Assembly (NCBI RefSeq): GCF_024055715.1 | Contig: NZ_JAMXMV010000012.1 | Span: 124,001 to 188,000 of the forward strand | Source of the DNA: Actinoallomurus soli | Lineage (GTDB): Bacteria; Actinomycetota; Actinomycetes; Streptosporangiales; Streptosporangiaceae | DNA: 64,000 nucleotides | Direction of reading: 5' to 3' | In this document: positions 29,715-40,202 of the stretch, piece by piece | Layout: each line of letters opens with the position of its first letter | How positions within the stretch are numbered: position 1 is the first letter of the stretch | Program-made: the position numbers and the translations under genes | Notes under the pieces: generated by a model | What the model was told of the DNA's origin: nothing | Databases searched by the model: none | Seen by the model: only the letters and a program-made list of their open reading frames with translations

Positions 29715-32700
29715 CGGGAGACCTCCTGCTGCGGGTAGCGCCCCGGCGTCTGCACGAGACCGCCCGCGACGACCCCGCCGAGCGCGATGTACGCCTTGCG
29801 GGTCGGGGCCCGCAGCGAACGCAGCTCATTGCGGGGTGCACGGTCGAGGCTGAGGTGGTCGTCCCAGGGGATGCGCACGAGCGCGCGGCAGCGTCCCCTG
29901 GCGACCGACTCGGCCTGCTCGACGTCGTCCATGCTGCGGCGGCTCACCCCGTTGATCACGGTGACGGCCCGGGAGCGCAGATCCTCGTAGCCGTGGCCGT
30001 CCAGCCACTCGAAGGTCATCGCCACCGCCCGCGGCGCGTCCGAACTCGCCGGCGCGACCAGCACGATCTGATCGGCGTACGGCAGGACCCGGGCGACCAC
30101 GGCGGCCGCGGCGTCCAGCAGCGTGATCGAGTAGAACCGGTCGAGGGTCCGCATCGCGAGCGCGTAGTCCCGGTCGTCGAGCGCCTGGACGGGGTTCTTA
30201 CCGGCTGCCACGACCTCCAGCCCGGACTTGGAGATGGAGGTGTACCGGCGCATCATCTGGTAGCCGGAGACCTGCTCGGCATGGGCGATCAGCGAGGTGA
30301 GCGTCTCCCGCGTCTCGGTCCGGGTGCGCCGGGCCATGGCGCCGGGGCCGGGGTTCACGTCGACCGCGACGATCCGGTCACCGCGGTGCTGGGCGAAGGT
30401 GTGCCCGAGCATGAGCGCGGTCACCGTCTGCCCGGCACCGCCGGTGCAGCCGAGCACGACGACGCGCCGGGCGCCCGCGAAGGCGGTCCGTACGCGCTGT
30501 TCGTAGTCGCCGTCGCCGTTGCCGCCGCCGCCGCCGCCCGTGAAGATGCGCCTGCGGCCGCGACCGTCGTCGCCGCGTCCCTCGTCCTCGTGGGTCACCT
30601 GGGGCATCGGTCCGGGCCGTACGGGTGAGGCCGGACCGGAGCGAACGGCGCGCGCCGGAGACTCCGGCGGCGCGGCGGCGGCCTCCGGCCGGCCCTGCCA
30701 GGACTGCTCCGCCCCCGGCCTGGGCACTGCCGGTGGCCGGGACACCGCCGGTGGCCGGGCCTGCCGGGCGGCCGGCACATGCGCGGGCCTCGTCGGCTGC
30801 GTCCGGGGCGGCTGAGCCGGCGACTCGTCGGGGGTCTGGGGCGAGCCGGTCCGCGGTGGTGTGGTGGGTGACGACGGATGCCCGGCCGCCGGGGCGCGCG
30901 GGGGCAGGGACGGCGTCGCCGGTCGCCCGGGGACGGGGGGCATCGCCGGACGGCCGGAGGCGGGCGGCGTGGCCGGGCGACCGGGCGCCGGCGGGGTCCA
31001 GCTCGGAGCCGGGGGTGCCGAATCACGGGCGGCGGCCGGCCGCGTCTCGTGCGAAGGCGCGGACTCCTCATCGTGGGAGCGGCCTCGGACGGGCGCGGCG
31101 GGCCGGTCCGGGCGGCCGGAGGACGCCTCGCGCGGTGCGGCGGAACCGGCGTCCGGTCGCGGAGCCGGGGCACGCCGCGACGGGGACGGCCACACGATCT
31201 GGTCGGTGCGGGCGTTGGCGATCGACTCTTCGTCGTCACCCGGCTCTGCCGCGTCCCGGTCGGCCGCCGGAGCGCGGTCCGCCGGGGGACGGCCGGCCGC
31301 CACACCCGAAGCCGCCGCCTCGGGTGCCGTCGTTTCGGAAGCCGTCGTTTCGGAAGCCGTCGTCTCGGCGGTCACCGCATCCGGAGCCTCGGTCTCGCGT
31401 TCGGGCGCGGCCTCGGCCGGCGGCCGTCCGGCGGCGGCAGCCGAACCCTCGTTCTCGGTCTGCGGCTCGGCGGAGCGCGCGGCCGGGGAGCCCCCGGCCG
31501 GTTTGGCGTGCCGCCCGTGCGGCAGCGGGATCACCGTCGCGGGGAACGGGCCTTCATCGGCCCGCCGCGGACCTGCCGGCCGATCCGGCCGGCCGTTCTC
31601 CCCCGGATCGGCGGAACCGCCGGTGGCCGCCGGCCGAGCAGCGGGCGGCTGAGCCGACGCGGGCCGACCAGCCGGTGGCTCAGCCGACGCAGGGCGAGCC
31701 GGCGCGGGATGCGTCGAGGGGGGTCGAGCAGCCGGTGGCTCGGCGGCCGGTCGCTCGGCGGGGGTGGTGCGGTCCGGCCACTCGGTGCCTTCTCGTCCGG
31801 AAGCGGGGGCGGACCAGGCGTCGGGATGCGTGACGGGCTGAGCGGGAGCCGCGTGCCTGCCGAGGGGGCCTGGAGGGCCTGACACCGCCGGCGTCGCGGG
31901 CGCGTCCGGGCGGGCGGCCATCTCCGAGCCCACGGGCGTCTCCGGACGACCCGGCATTTCCGGGCGGCCCGGCGTCTCCGGACGGCTCGGAGCCTCCGGA
32001 CCACCCGGCGTCTCCGAACGGCCCGGCGTGTCCGGTCGGCGGGGCTTGGTCGCGGGCACCTCCGATGGCCGTCCCAGCGTTGGCGGGACCGGCCGGGAGG
32101 TCGCGGCGGGGGCCTCCGGTTCGTGCGAGATGTTGCGCTGCCGCGCCGGCCGGCGCGACGCGTCACCCTCGCGGCCCTGCGCGGGGAGTGCGGTGTCGGG
32201 CCGGTTCTGGGCGGGCCGTCCGCGCTCGGCGACGCGCCGATCCGCGGTCTCGCCGTCGGGCGTCTCCGGGCCGGTGTCCCGTGCGGCGGGCATCGCGGGT
32301 ACGGCAGGGACCGCCGGGATGCCCGGCCTGGCGGGCAGACCGGGCCGGGCCGGGGTGGCGGGCACGGCGGGCGTGCTCGGTTTCGCCGGCGGCTCGGAGG
32401 CCGCGGGGAGGCCGGGGACGGACTGGGGGGCCGTCGGCTGGGGACGGGCCGGCCGTGGCGCGTCAGGCCGTGAGGAGGTCTCGGGGCGCACCTGCTGCGG
32501 CCGGGTCGGCTCCACGCGGGGCGCCGTGAGACGTCGTGCGCCGGACTCGGGTGACGGCACGACGCCGGTGCCGTCGTGGGGTGTCGGCTGCAGGCTCGGC
32601 GCCGGCGGACGCTGCGCGGTCGCGGGTCGGCGGGCCGCGCCGGAGGGCGCCTGGTCGGCGCCGGTTCCGGCGTACTCGAGGAACGGCGGCGCGGCCGCGG

Positions 32701-33154
32701 CCGGGGCCGCGGCGCGCTCGGGAGCGGGGGCGAGCTCGGCGGGTTCCTCCACGGTCCGCGCGACGTGCATCCGGTCGCCCGCCAGGTGGCCTCGCCGCCA
32801 CACGCGCCCGACGATCGCGACCTCGCCGGGCTCCCGGATCGGCGTGAGGCGTGCCCAGGTGCGTGCCTCGGTGAGGTAGCGGACCTGGGAGATCAGCAGC
32901 TCGGTGAGGCGTTTGCCCTCGATGACGGGCCGGGTGGCCAACCAGGTGAGCACGCCCGGCGGGACCAGGTAGACGACGTGCCAGGGCGCGTGGAACGGCA
33001 GGCCCGCCACCTGGAGCAGGATGATCCACGGCAGGAAGACACCGACGAACACCCCGATCTGCACCAACGGCAGCGGCATCGGAAGCCGTAGATCGTAGAG
33101 CTTGTACAGCCGCTTCTCGATGCGCCAGATATTGGTGTACGTAGGCAGATCCAC
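29711..33154 (-). CDS. TcpE-like membrane domain fused through a long disordered linker to a degenerate ParA/MinD ATPase domain
   Basis: 1147 residues. Residues 1-130 are TcpE/Tn916 Orf17-like: MDLPTYTNIWRIEKRLYK, two membrane segments (about 28-47 and 56-73). Residues 140-880 are Pro/Ala/Arg-rich and disordered with short tandem repeats. Residues 896-1147 have the ParA/MinD order, but the P-loop reads TGGAGQT: both the deviant-Walker signature lysine and the P-loop lysine are replaced (Thr, Gln). The domain is therefore probably a non-hydrolysing scaffold. It follows the TcpD-like gene by 61 bases. Confidence 0.88.
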   Translation of the reverse strand: MDLPTYTNIWRIEKRLYKLYDLRLPMPLPLVQIGVFVGVFLPWIILLQVAGLPFHAPWHVVYLVPPGVLTWLATRPVIEGKRLTELLISQVRYLTEARTWARLTPIREPGEVAIVGRVWRRGHLAGDRMHVARTVEEPAELAPAPERAAAPAAAAPPFLEYAGTGADQAPSGAARRPATAQRPPAPSLQPTPHDGTGVVPSPESGARRLTAPRVEPTRPQQVRPETSSRPDAPRPARPQPTAPQSVPGLPAASEPPAKPSTPAVPATPARPGLPARPGIPAVPAVPAMPAARDTGPETPDGETADRRVAERGRPAQNRPDTALPAQGREGDASRRPARQRNISHEPEAPAATSRPVPPTLGRPSEVPATKPRRPDTPGRSETPGGPEAPSRPETPGRPEMPGRPETPVGSEMAARPDAPATPAVSGPPGPLGRHAAPAQPVTHPDAWSAPASGREGTEWPDRTTPAERPAAEPPAARPPSTHPAPARPASAEPPAGRPASAQPPAARPAATGGSADPGENGRPDRPAGPRRADEGPFPATVIPLPHGRHAKPAGGSPAARSAEPQTENEGSAAAAGRPPAEAAPERETEAPDAVTAETTASETTASETTAPEAAASGVAAGRPPADRAPAADRDAAEPGDDEESIANARTDQIVWPSPSRRAPAPRPDAGSAAPREASSGRPDRPAAPVRGRSHDEESAPSHETRPAAARDSAPPAPSWTPPAPGRPATPPASGRPAMPPVPGRPATPSLPPRAPAAGHPSSPTTPPRTGSPQTPDESPAQPPRTQPTRPAHVPAARQARPPAVSRPPAVPRPGAEQSWQGRPEAAAAPPESPARAVRSGPASPVRPGPMPQVTHEDEGRGDDGRGRRRIFTGGGGGGNGDGDYEQRVRTAFAGARRVVVLGCTGGAGQTVTALMLGHTFAQHRGDRIVAVDVNPGPGAMARRTRTETRETLTSLIAHAEQVSGYQMMRRYTSISKSGLEVVAAGKNPVQALDDRDYALAMRTLDRFYSITLLDAAAAVVARVLPYADQIVLVAPASSDAPRAVAMTFEWLDGHGYEDLRSRAVTVINGVSRRSMDDVEQAESVARGRCRALVRIPWDDHLSLDRAPRNELRSLRAPTRKAYIALGGVVAGGLVQTPGRYPQQEVSR
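31326..31370. repeat. 15-bp tandem repeat inside the TcpE-fusion linker
   Basis: GCCGTCGTTTCGGAA occurs at 31326-31340 and 31341-31355, with a third copy diverged at its end (31356-31370). It encodes ETTAS/ETTAP repeats of the disordered linker. Repeat-length change would keep frame. Confidence 0.85.
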
Positions 33155-33215
33155 CCGGGCCCCACTCCCCTAATTGAGACCAGCCATGACTAGACCAGGA
33201 TGACCCCGGCCATGC

Positions 33216-33500
33216 TCAGGTCGTTTTGATGCCAAGGGCCGTCGCGATCGCCTTGGCCGTCGTCTCGATGATGTTGGGGACGTAGAAGATGACTCCAATG
33301 CCGATCGCCAGCAGGATGAATTGCACGAAGCGCGTGATCTCCCGCGTGAACAGGAAGAAGATCGCGACGATGGAGACGACGACCAGGAACAACGGCCCGA
33401 AGATGTCGCGCAGCCATTTGGCGAGATTGTCGGTGTCCAGGCCGTTGGCAGGCGCCGCCTCCACATGATGCGGCAGCATCGCCAGCATGTGTTGCATCAT
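33216..33500 (-). CDS. Small two-helix membrane protein (TcpD-like)
   Basis: 94 residues. The first hydrophobic helix is about 35-50 (FGPLFLVVVSIVAIFFLF), the second 58-80 (FVQFILLAIGIGVIFYVPN), with a short basic turn. Size, topology and position between the TcpC-like and TcpE-like genes match TcpD of the pCW3 locus, and also resemble VirB2/VirB3-type subunits. Two consecutive ATG codons at 33500/33497 follow AAGGAAGG. The assignment is by position and topology. Confidence 0.8.
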   Translation of the reverse strand: MMQHMLAMLPHHVEAAPANGLDTDNLAKWLRDIFGPLFLVVVSIVAIFFLFTREITRFVQFILLAIGIGVIFYVPNIIETTAKAIATALGIKTT

Positions 33501-33561
33501 CGGGCTGGCCTTCCTTGGTCGGGGAGTGAATCGTAGCGTTCGGGACGGCCCGGCCGGGACC

Positions 33562-34572
33562 TCACGAACCGGCCGGAAGTGTGGAACCTTGAATGTCCCT
33601 GACGAACCAATATGCGCCCTTCTTCACCATTGCGAGCTGGTAGGTCTGCTCGAGCGTGCCACCCGACGTCTTCGGCTGCCCGGCGGGGATCTGCCAGACG
33701 ACCGTCGCGAAGACGGTCCGGGAGGCGGCGTCGCCACGCGGGGCGGTGATGTCCTTCAGCTGGCCGAACGCGACGCTGTTGCCCAGCCCGGTGACGGGCG
33801 GGTCGGAGTACCGCTGGAGGGAACCGGCGTCACTGACCGCGTACGCCTTGAAGAAGTCCGTCAGCGGTTGCTGGAGGTCGTTCTCCAGCGAGGAGTCGCG
33901 GTCCTGGGCGGCTGGCGGGACCGACGCGGTCGCGGGCGGCGGCAGCGTGGCGGGGCGGCCGGTGATCGCCATCGCCCCGTCCTTCGCGTAGACCGGAACG
34001 GCCAACTGGAAGAGCCGGTTGTTCGCCCGTGCGAGGAGGGTCACGACGCCGTGCTCGGCATCGTCCGCGCGCACCGACGCGACGTGAGCGGACTGCAGCA
34101 CCGATTTGCCGGTGCCGTCCCAGCCCAGCTGCGGATCGATCCCACCGGAGATGAACTGGGCGAGTTGCTTCTGCCGGTCCTGGGCCGTGGCCTGGTCGTA
34201 ATTCAGATAGACCTCGGCGAATGACAGCGCGTAGGCCGAGGCCGCCGTCTCCGGGAACTTCGGCGCCGTCGTCTCGCCGGTCGTGGACGTGTTGGACCGG
34301 TCCTCGGTGAACCGCTCGAAGGGCGCGCGGACGCCGTTGACCAGCACGACGATGAGGAAGGCCCAGAGAATGACCCGTCCGACATAGATGAACCAGCGGC
34401 CGCCGGAACCGCCCCAACCACGGCGGTCACCGCCACCACCGCCGGAGCCGCCACGGCGTTTGCCGCGGCGTCCCTTCTCGTCCGGGGTGTCCCAAGGGTC
34501 GCCGGACGAGAATCCGCCCGGCGGGTAACCGGACGCACCGGCGTCTACAACGCCGGACGACCTGCGAGCCAT
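33562..34572 (-). CDS. TcpC-like bitopic assembly protein of the secretion apparatus
   Basis: About 336 residues. The cytoplasmic N-terminus is Gly/Arg-rich, followed by one membrane segment (about 60-82, WFIYVGRVILWAFLIVVLV) and an external region with two NTF2-like halves (about 110-210 and 220-335). This is the layout of TcpC/Tn916 Orf13, the VirB8 equivalent. The second of two adjacent ATGs (34572) is better spaced from GGAGG. First gene of the operon; a promoter candidate is at 34636-34663. Confidence 0.85.
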   Translation of the reverse strand: MARRSSGVVDAGASGYPPGGFSSGDPWDTPDEKGRRGKRRGGSGGGGGDRRGWGGSGGRWFIYVGRVILWAFLIVVLVNGVRAPFERFTEDRSNTSTTGETTAPKFPETAASAYALSFAEVYLNYDQATAQDRQKQLAQFISGGIDPQLGWDGTGKSVLQSAHVASVRADDAEHGVVTLLARANNRLFQLAVPVYAKDGAMAITGRPATLPPPATASVPPAAQDRDSSLENDLQQPLTDFFKAYAVSDAGSLQRYSDPPVTGLGNSVAFGQLKDITAPRGDAASRTVFATVVWQIPAGQPKTSGGTLEQTYQLAMVKKGAYWFVRDIQGSTLPAGS

Positions 34573-34635
34573 CATGCCTCCGCTCGCGCCTTCCCGGCCG
34601 GGATCGGCGCGCCGTCTATCCGTCTGGTCGAGTTC

Positions 34636-34663
34636 GGTTTACCACCTTAACCACGGCGGTCAA
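34636..34663 (-). promoter_or_regulatory. Predicted promoter of the Tcp-like operon
   Basis: On the minus strand TTGACC (34663-34658) and TAAACC (34641-34636) are 16 bases apart, about 60 bases before the first start codon. The -10 is weak. The gap 34573-34763 shows no other feature. Confidence 0.35.
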
Positions 34664-34763
34664 TTGTTCCAGTCTCGAGCGAGGATGCACAGTCCCGCCG
34701 CGCGGTTGTGGACATCTCGGTAGCCGGTGGAGCATTACCGGACAGCGAGGTTCGTCTGCCCTG

Positions 34764-35843
<1,080 letters not shown>

Positions 35844-35889
35844 GGACGCAGAGTCTACGGGCCCGCCGGGACCGCCCGTGCGGCGCAGA

Positions 35890-35994
35890 GGCCCCTGTGA
35901 GCGGGCCGTACGCGCCGCCTCCTCGCCGCGCCGCGGCCCGGCGGCGGCTCCTCCGCACCGACTCCCCCGACGGCCCCTGCGAGCGGACCGTACG
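35890..35994. repeat. 23-bp direct repeat in the ychF-rmuC gap
   Basis: Copies at 35890-35912 and 35972-35994 (beginning GGCCCCTG, ending CCGTACG) match at 21 of 23 bases. The gap 35844-36169 is otherwise very GC-rich, with no gene I can support. Confidence 0.55.
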
Positions 35995-36169
35995 GCTCGC
36001 GCCCCGCCCGTAGAGCCGCATGCTCGGCCCGCACGAGCCGCGTCGCCGGTCCGCGGAGTCCGCGCCGCCGGTCCGTACAGGCCACCTCCCCGGTCCGTGC
36101 CGGGGCCGGGGTGGCGGCTCGTCCGCGCGTCGGGCCGACTTTCTCGTGCTGCTTTGTCACGATGCGGAC

Positions 36170-37384
36170 ATGGACGTTCTCCTCGGGCTCGTGATCGGTC
36201 TGGTCGTGGGCGCCGCGCTCGGCATCGCCTGGGCCCAGAGCCGTACCGCCGTGGTGACCGCGCGGGCGAAGGCGGCCGAGGAGAAGCTCGCCTACGTCGA
36301 GCAGGGGATGGCGGAGCGGTTCCAGTCCCTGTCGGCGCAGGCGCTCGACGCGAGCAACCAGCGCTTCCTCGAGCTGGCCGGCAGCCGCCTGGCCACCGCC
36401 AACGCCGAGGCCGCCGGGGAACTGGACAAGCGCATCGCCCCGCTCCGGGACACGCTCAGCAAGGTCGAGGAACAGCTGCGCGAGGTCGAGACCGGGCGGC
36501 GGGAGTCCCACGCCATGCTGGCCAAGCAGGTGGAGTTCGTACGGCAGAGCTCCGACCAGCTCCGCCAGGAGACGCAGACGCTCGTACGGGCGCTGCAGCG
36601 GCCCGAGGCACGCGGGCGGTGGGGGGAGCTCCAGCTGCGCCGCGTCGTGGAGATCTCCGGCATGACCCGGCACTGCGACTTCGACGAGCAGGCCACCGCG
36701 GGCAACGGGCTCCGTCCGGACCTGGTCGTACGGCTGGCGGGCGGCAAGAACATCGTCGTGGACTCCAAGGTCTCCCTGGCCGCGTATCTCGACGCCGCCG
36801 GAGCGGACGGGCCGGGGGTGTGGGAGGCCCGGCTGGACGCGCACGCCCGGCATCTGCGCGAGCACGTGGACCGCTTGGCGGCCAAGTCGTACTGGCAGTC
36901 CTTCAGCCCGGCCCCGGAGTTCGTGGTGCTGTTCGTCCCGGGCGAGGCGTTCCTGGCGCCCGCCCTGGACCGGGATCCCGGTCTGCTGGAGTACGCGATG
37001 CGCCGCCGCGTGCACATCGCCACGCCCACGACGCTCATCAGCATGCTGCGCACGGCGCACTACGCCTGGCAGCAGCAGGCGCTGTCGGAGAACGCCCGGG
37101 CGGTGTTCGAGCTGGGCCGGGACCTGTACGACCGGCTCGGGACGCTCGGCCGCCACGTCGACCAGCTCGGCAAGTCCCTGACCAACGCCGTCGTGGCCTA
37201 CAACCGCACGATCGGGTCGCTGGAGAGCCGGGTCCTGGTGACCGCCCGCCGACTCAACGAGCTGGGCGTGACCGACGCCGAACTCGACCCCCCGACGCCG
37301 GTCGAGGAGCCGGCCCGTTCCCCGTCCGCCGCCGAACTCGCCGACGACGCCGAGCAGGACCGCCAGATCCGCCTGCTGCCCTGA
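36170..37384 (+). CDS. rmuC: DNA recombination protein RmuC homologue
   Basis: 404 residues. An N-terminal membrane anchor (about 3-22) is followed by a coiled coil (30-125) and the RmuC nuclease-like domain (about 130-340): GRWGELQLRRVVEISGM, DLVVRLAGGKNIVVDSKVSLAAY, FVPGEAFLAPAL, IATPTTLISMLRTAHYAWQQ. In E. coli it limits inversions at repeats. ATG at 36170 gives the anchored N-terminus; an upstream in-frame start at 36020 adds a low-quality GC-rich leader. No strong ribosome site. Confidence 0.9.
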   Translation: MDVLLGLVIGLVVGAALGIAWAQSRTAVVTARAKAAEEKLAYVEQGMAERFQSLSAQALDASNQRFLELAGSRLATANAEAAGELDKRIAPLRDTLSKVEEQLREVETGRRESHAMLAKQVEFVRQSSDQLRQETQTLVRALQRPEARGRWGELQLRRVVEISGMTRHCDFDEQATAGNGLRPDLVVRLAGGKNIVVDSKVSLAAYLDAAGADGPGVWEARLDAHARHLREHVDRLAAKSYWQSFSPAPEFVVLFVPGEAFLAPALDRDPGLLEYAMRRRVHIATPTTLISMLRTAHYAWQQQALSENARAVFELGRDLYDRLGTLGRHVDQLGKSLTNAVVAYNRTIGSLESRVLVTARRLNELGVTDAELDPPTPVEEPARSPSAAELADDAEQDRQIRLLP

Positions 37385-37481
37385 GGTCGCGTCGCTCTCG
37401 CCGTGTCGCGTCGTGTCGCGAGACGCGGCGTGCCGAACGGGCTACCGTGGAGCAAGGCACTGTCGACTCTGGGGCGGGCTG

Positions 37482-38141
37482 GTGGCAACGGACACGCGCG
37501 GGGACCCCGAGACGGTCCCCGCTCCGCGAGGTCGGGAGAAGCGGCGTCCGCCCGCGTCTCCGGCGGGGCGCTCACGGGCCCGTTCGGCCGTGACGCTGAC
37601 GGGCCGGGGCGGCGCGGTCGTGGTGTTCGCGTGCACGCTCCTCGGCGCGGTCGCCGGCGGGCTGTTCGGGATCCGGTCGGCGCAGGGCGTGCTGTTCGTC
37701 GCGGGGTGCCTGCTGGCGGTGTCGGCGACCCGGCGCACGGACCTGCTCACGCTCGTCGTGACCCCGCCGTTGCTGTTCTTCCTGGTGAGCCTGCTGTCGG
37801 CGGTCACCGGCTCGCTCGGGGAGAAGTCCTTCCTGGTGAGCGTCGCCGTGACCGTGGCGGCGAAGCTCACGTCGAGCGTGCCGTGGTTGTTCCTGGGCGC
37901 GGTGCTCGTCGTGCTGATCGCCGTGCCCCGGGGCCTGCCCGCCAACCTGCGGGAGCTGCGCACCCGGGTGGCGGCCGACAATCCGTTCCGCGGGCGCACC
38001 TCGCTGCGCGACCGCGGACGCGGCCGGAAGACCGAGGACGAGGACCCGGTCCGGTGGGACGAGAGCCCCGGACGGCCCCCGGCCGCCAAGGCCCCGTCGG
38101 CCGAGTCCGCGGACCCGGCCGAGGACCGAGACCCGGACTAG
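37482..38141 (+). CDS. DUF6542 membrane protein
   Basis: About 219 residues from GTG 37482 (GGGGCGGG upstream). Four hydrophobic segments (about 45-150) lie between a basic N-terminus and a charged C-terminal tail. Gene position beside ispH is conserved in actinobacteria (compare Mycobacterium Rv1111c). Its stop codon shares the palindrome CTAG (38138-38141) with the stop of convergent ispH. Function unknown. Confidence 0.8.
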   Translation: MATDTRGDPETVPAPRGREKRRPPASPAGRSRARSAVTLTGRGGAVVVFACTLLGAVAGGLFGIRSAQGVLFVAGCLLAVSATRRTDLLTLVVTPPLLFFLVSLLSAVTGSLGEKSFLVSVAVTVAAKLTSSVPWLFLGAVLVVLIAVPRGLPANLRELRTRVAADNPFRGRTSLRDRGRGRKTEDEDPVRWDESPGRPPAAKAPSAESADPAEDRDPD

Positions 38142-39085
38142 GCCGACCGCAGGTCGCGGCGGAGTTCGTGCGGGAGCGCGAAGACCATCCGCTCGCGCAC
38201 CGACTCGACCTCCTCGACGGCGTCGAAGCCGTACTCGGCGAGGCGGGCGAGCACGCCCTGGATCAGCTCCTCCGGCACGGACGCGCCACTGGTGAGGCCC
38301 ACCGTGTCGACGCCTTCGAGCCAGGCGGGATCGATCTGCTCGGCGTAGTCGACGAGGTACGCGGCCCGGGCGCCGTGGTCCTTGGCCACCTCCACGAGAC
38401 GCTTGGAGTTGGAGGAGTTCTGCGACCCGACCACGATCACCAGCTGCGACTCCGCGGCGATCTCCTTCACCGCCACCTGGCGGTTCTGGGTGGCGTAGCA
38501 GATGTCGTCCGAGGGCGGGTCGACGAGCTTGGGGAACCGCGTGCGGAGAGCCTCGACGGTGGCGTTGGTCTCGTCGACCGACAGAGTCGTCTGGGAGAGC
38601 CAGACGACCTTCTCCGGGTCGCGCACCTCGATGTTCGCGACGTCGTCGGGGCCGTCGACGAGCTGGATGTGCTCCGGCGCCTCGCCGCTCGTCCCGATGA
38701 CCTCCTCGTGGCCGTCATGGCCGATCAGGAGGATGTCGTAGTCGTCGGCCGCGAAGCGCCTGGCCTCCTTGTGCACCTTGGTGACCAGCGGGCAGGTCGC
38801 GTCGATCGTACGGAGGCTCCGTCCGGCGGCCTCGTCGTGCACGACCGGGGCCACCCCGTGCGCGGAGAACACGACGATCGCGCCCTGTGGCACCTCCTCG
38901 GTCTCCTCGACGAAGACGGCGCCTCGTTCTTCGAGGGTCTTCACCACGTGAACGTTGTGCACGATCTGCTTGCGGACGTAGATGGGCGCGCCGTAGCGCT
39001 CGAGCGCGAGCTCGACCGTCTGCACGGCGCGATCCACACCCGCGCAGTAGCCGCGCGGCTTGGCCAGAAGAACCCGACGAGTCAT
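38138..39085 (-). CDS. ispH: 4-hydroxy-3-methylbut-2-enyl diphosphate reductase
   Basis: 315 residues. Last step of the non-mevalonate isoprenoid pathway, giving IPP and DMAPP. The [4Fe-4S] cysteines are Cys14 ([11 protein letters not shown]), Cys98 ([11 protein letters not shown]) and Cys196 ([12 protein letters not shown]). [10 protein letters not shown] carries the catalytic His126/Glu128 pair, and [10 protein letters not shown] binds diphosphate. ATG at 39085 gives the conserved start; the in-frame extension to 39250 is not conserved-looking. Convergent with the DUF6542 gene, overlapping by the four bases of CTAG. Confidence 0.96.
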   Translation of the reverse strand: MTRRVLLAKPRGYCAGVDRAVQTVELALERYGAPIYVRKQIVHNVHVVKTLEERGAVFVEETEEVPQGAIVVFSAHGVAPVVHDEAAGRSLRTIDATCPLVTKVHKEARRFAADDYDILLIGHDGHEEVIGTSGEAPEHIQLVDGPDDVANIEVRDPEKVVWLSQTTLSVDETNATVEALRTRFPKLVDPPSDDICYATQNRQVAVKEIAAESQLVIVVGSQNSSNSKRLVEVAKDHGARAAYLVDYAEQIDPAWLEGVDTVGLTSGASVPEELIQGVLARLAEYGFDAVEEVESVRERMVFALPHELRRDLRSA

Positions 39086-39243
39086 GTGTCCATGGTAGGT
39101 GTGATCGGGGTGCGCCTGTTTCGGGCGGAGAAAAACCCGGCCACGGCGCGTGAAGGGTGCCGTGACGTAGGGCAGAGTGGTGGATGACAGATCGTCATAC
39201 CGACCAGTCCGCATCCGCGAGGCTGGAGGGAGCTGAACAAACG

Positions 39244-40131
39244 ATGACACCTTCGCCGCGCCGCCTTAAGGACCAAGTCCGGGAGACCGTCAGCGAGCTT
39301 CCCATCCATGCCGCACGGCTCGCCGTGATGGGCGTCGGCCAGGCTCTCCTGCTCACCGACCGGGTCCGCAGGGATTACAAGGAGGCACGGGAGTCGGGTC
39401 TGGCGCCGGTGCTCGGCCGGCTGATCGACGACGCGGAGGACCTGACCGGCCGGGTCGTGGGCAAGGTCACCGGCCTGGTCACGTCCGACGGGCGTACGGG
39501 CGCCGAGGAGGGCGCCTCGACGGCCACGGAGGGTCCGGAGATCGCCGTCGGCAAGCCGGCGGCCGCGGCGGACCGTACCCGCCCCGCGACGGCGCGCCCG
39601 AAGCCGCCGACGCGCTCCACGACCACCCCGCCCACGGGGCGGACCACCGCCCCGTCCCGCGCGAAGGGCGCGACCTCCGCCACATCCTCGGACACGGCCA
39701 CCCGCCGGGCCGGGGCGGCCGAGACGAAGGCGGCGAAGCCGGCCGGGCCGAGCCGGAGGGCCGGCGCCGCCGGGGGCGCCGCGGCGGCCGGGCCGACCGC
39801 GACGGAGTCCACGCCACCGGCGACCAGGAAGCCGCCGGCCAGGCGCGGGGCCGCCTCCGCGAAGGCTCCCGCGTCTTCGCCGGCTCCGGCCGCGGAGAAG
39901 AAGACCCCCGCCACCGGCGCGCCGGAGGCGGAAGCCGCGACGACGGCCGGCCGGGACCTGCCCATCGCCGACTACGACCACGCGACCATCGCCTCCGTAC
40001 GGGCCCGGCTGCGCACCCTGAACGCCCGCCAGGTCAACGAGCTGCGCGACTACGAGCGGGCGCACGCGGCGCGCGCCGAGTTCCTGCGCATGTACGAGAA
40101 CCGCATCGCCAAGCTGCGCGGCCAGGCCTGA
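39244..40131 (+). CDS. Lipid droplet-associated protein-like
   Basis: 295 residues. The N-terminal region [20 protein letters not shown] with a hydrophobic face ([10 protein letters not shown]) resembles actinobacterial lipid-droplet-associated proteins. The middle (100-240) is an Ala/Thr/Pro/Lys-rich tail. The C-terminus (250-295, [20 protein letters not shown]) is a compact helical domain. I prefer ATG 39244: the 60 bases after the earlier ATG (39184) have low third-position GC. It sits divergent to ispH, as in Mycobacterium (Rv1109c beside Rv1110). Confidence 0.8.
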   Translation: MTPSPRRLKDQVRETVSELPIHAARLAVMGVGQALLLTDRVRRDYKEARESGLAPVLGRLIDDAEDLTGRVVGKVTGLVTSDGRTGAEEGASTATEGPEIAVGKPAAAADRTRPATARPKPPTRSTTTPPTGRTTAPSRAKGATSATSSDTATRRAGAAETKAAKPAGPSRRAGAAGGAAAAGPTATESTPPATRKPPARRGAASAKAPASSPAPAAEKKTPATGAPEAEAATTAGRDLPIADYDHATIASVRARLRTLNARQVNELRDYERAHAARAEFLRMYENRIAKLRGQA

Positions 40132-40150
40132 CCCGGCCTCTGGGCGATCA

Positions 40151-40190
40151 CCGTACGGACCCCCGCGCGCAGGCGCGGGGGTCCGTACGG
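40151..40190. terminator. Hairpin terminator between convergent genes
   Basis: CCGTACGGACCCCCGCGC (40151-40168) and its exact reverse complement (40173-40190) form an 18-bp stem with a 4-base loop. It lies 19 bases after one stop and 12 bases from the other, so it serves both strands. Confidence 0.85.
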
Positions 40191-40202
40191 TTCTTCGAGC
40201 GG

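Noticed and set aside
22104-34572. An integrative conjugative element
   Set aside because: No integrase, relaxase, coupling protein, direct-repeat ends or tRNA target was seen, and base composition equals the flanks.
36020-36169. Longer start for rmuC
   Set aside because: The added 50 residues are low-complexity from a GC-rich repeat-containing gap, and the membrane anchor begins properly at 36170.
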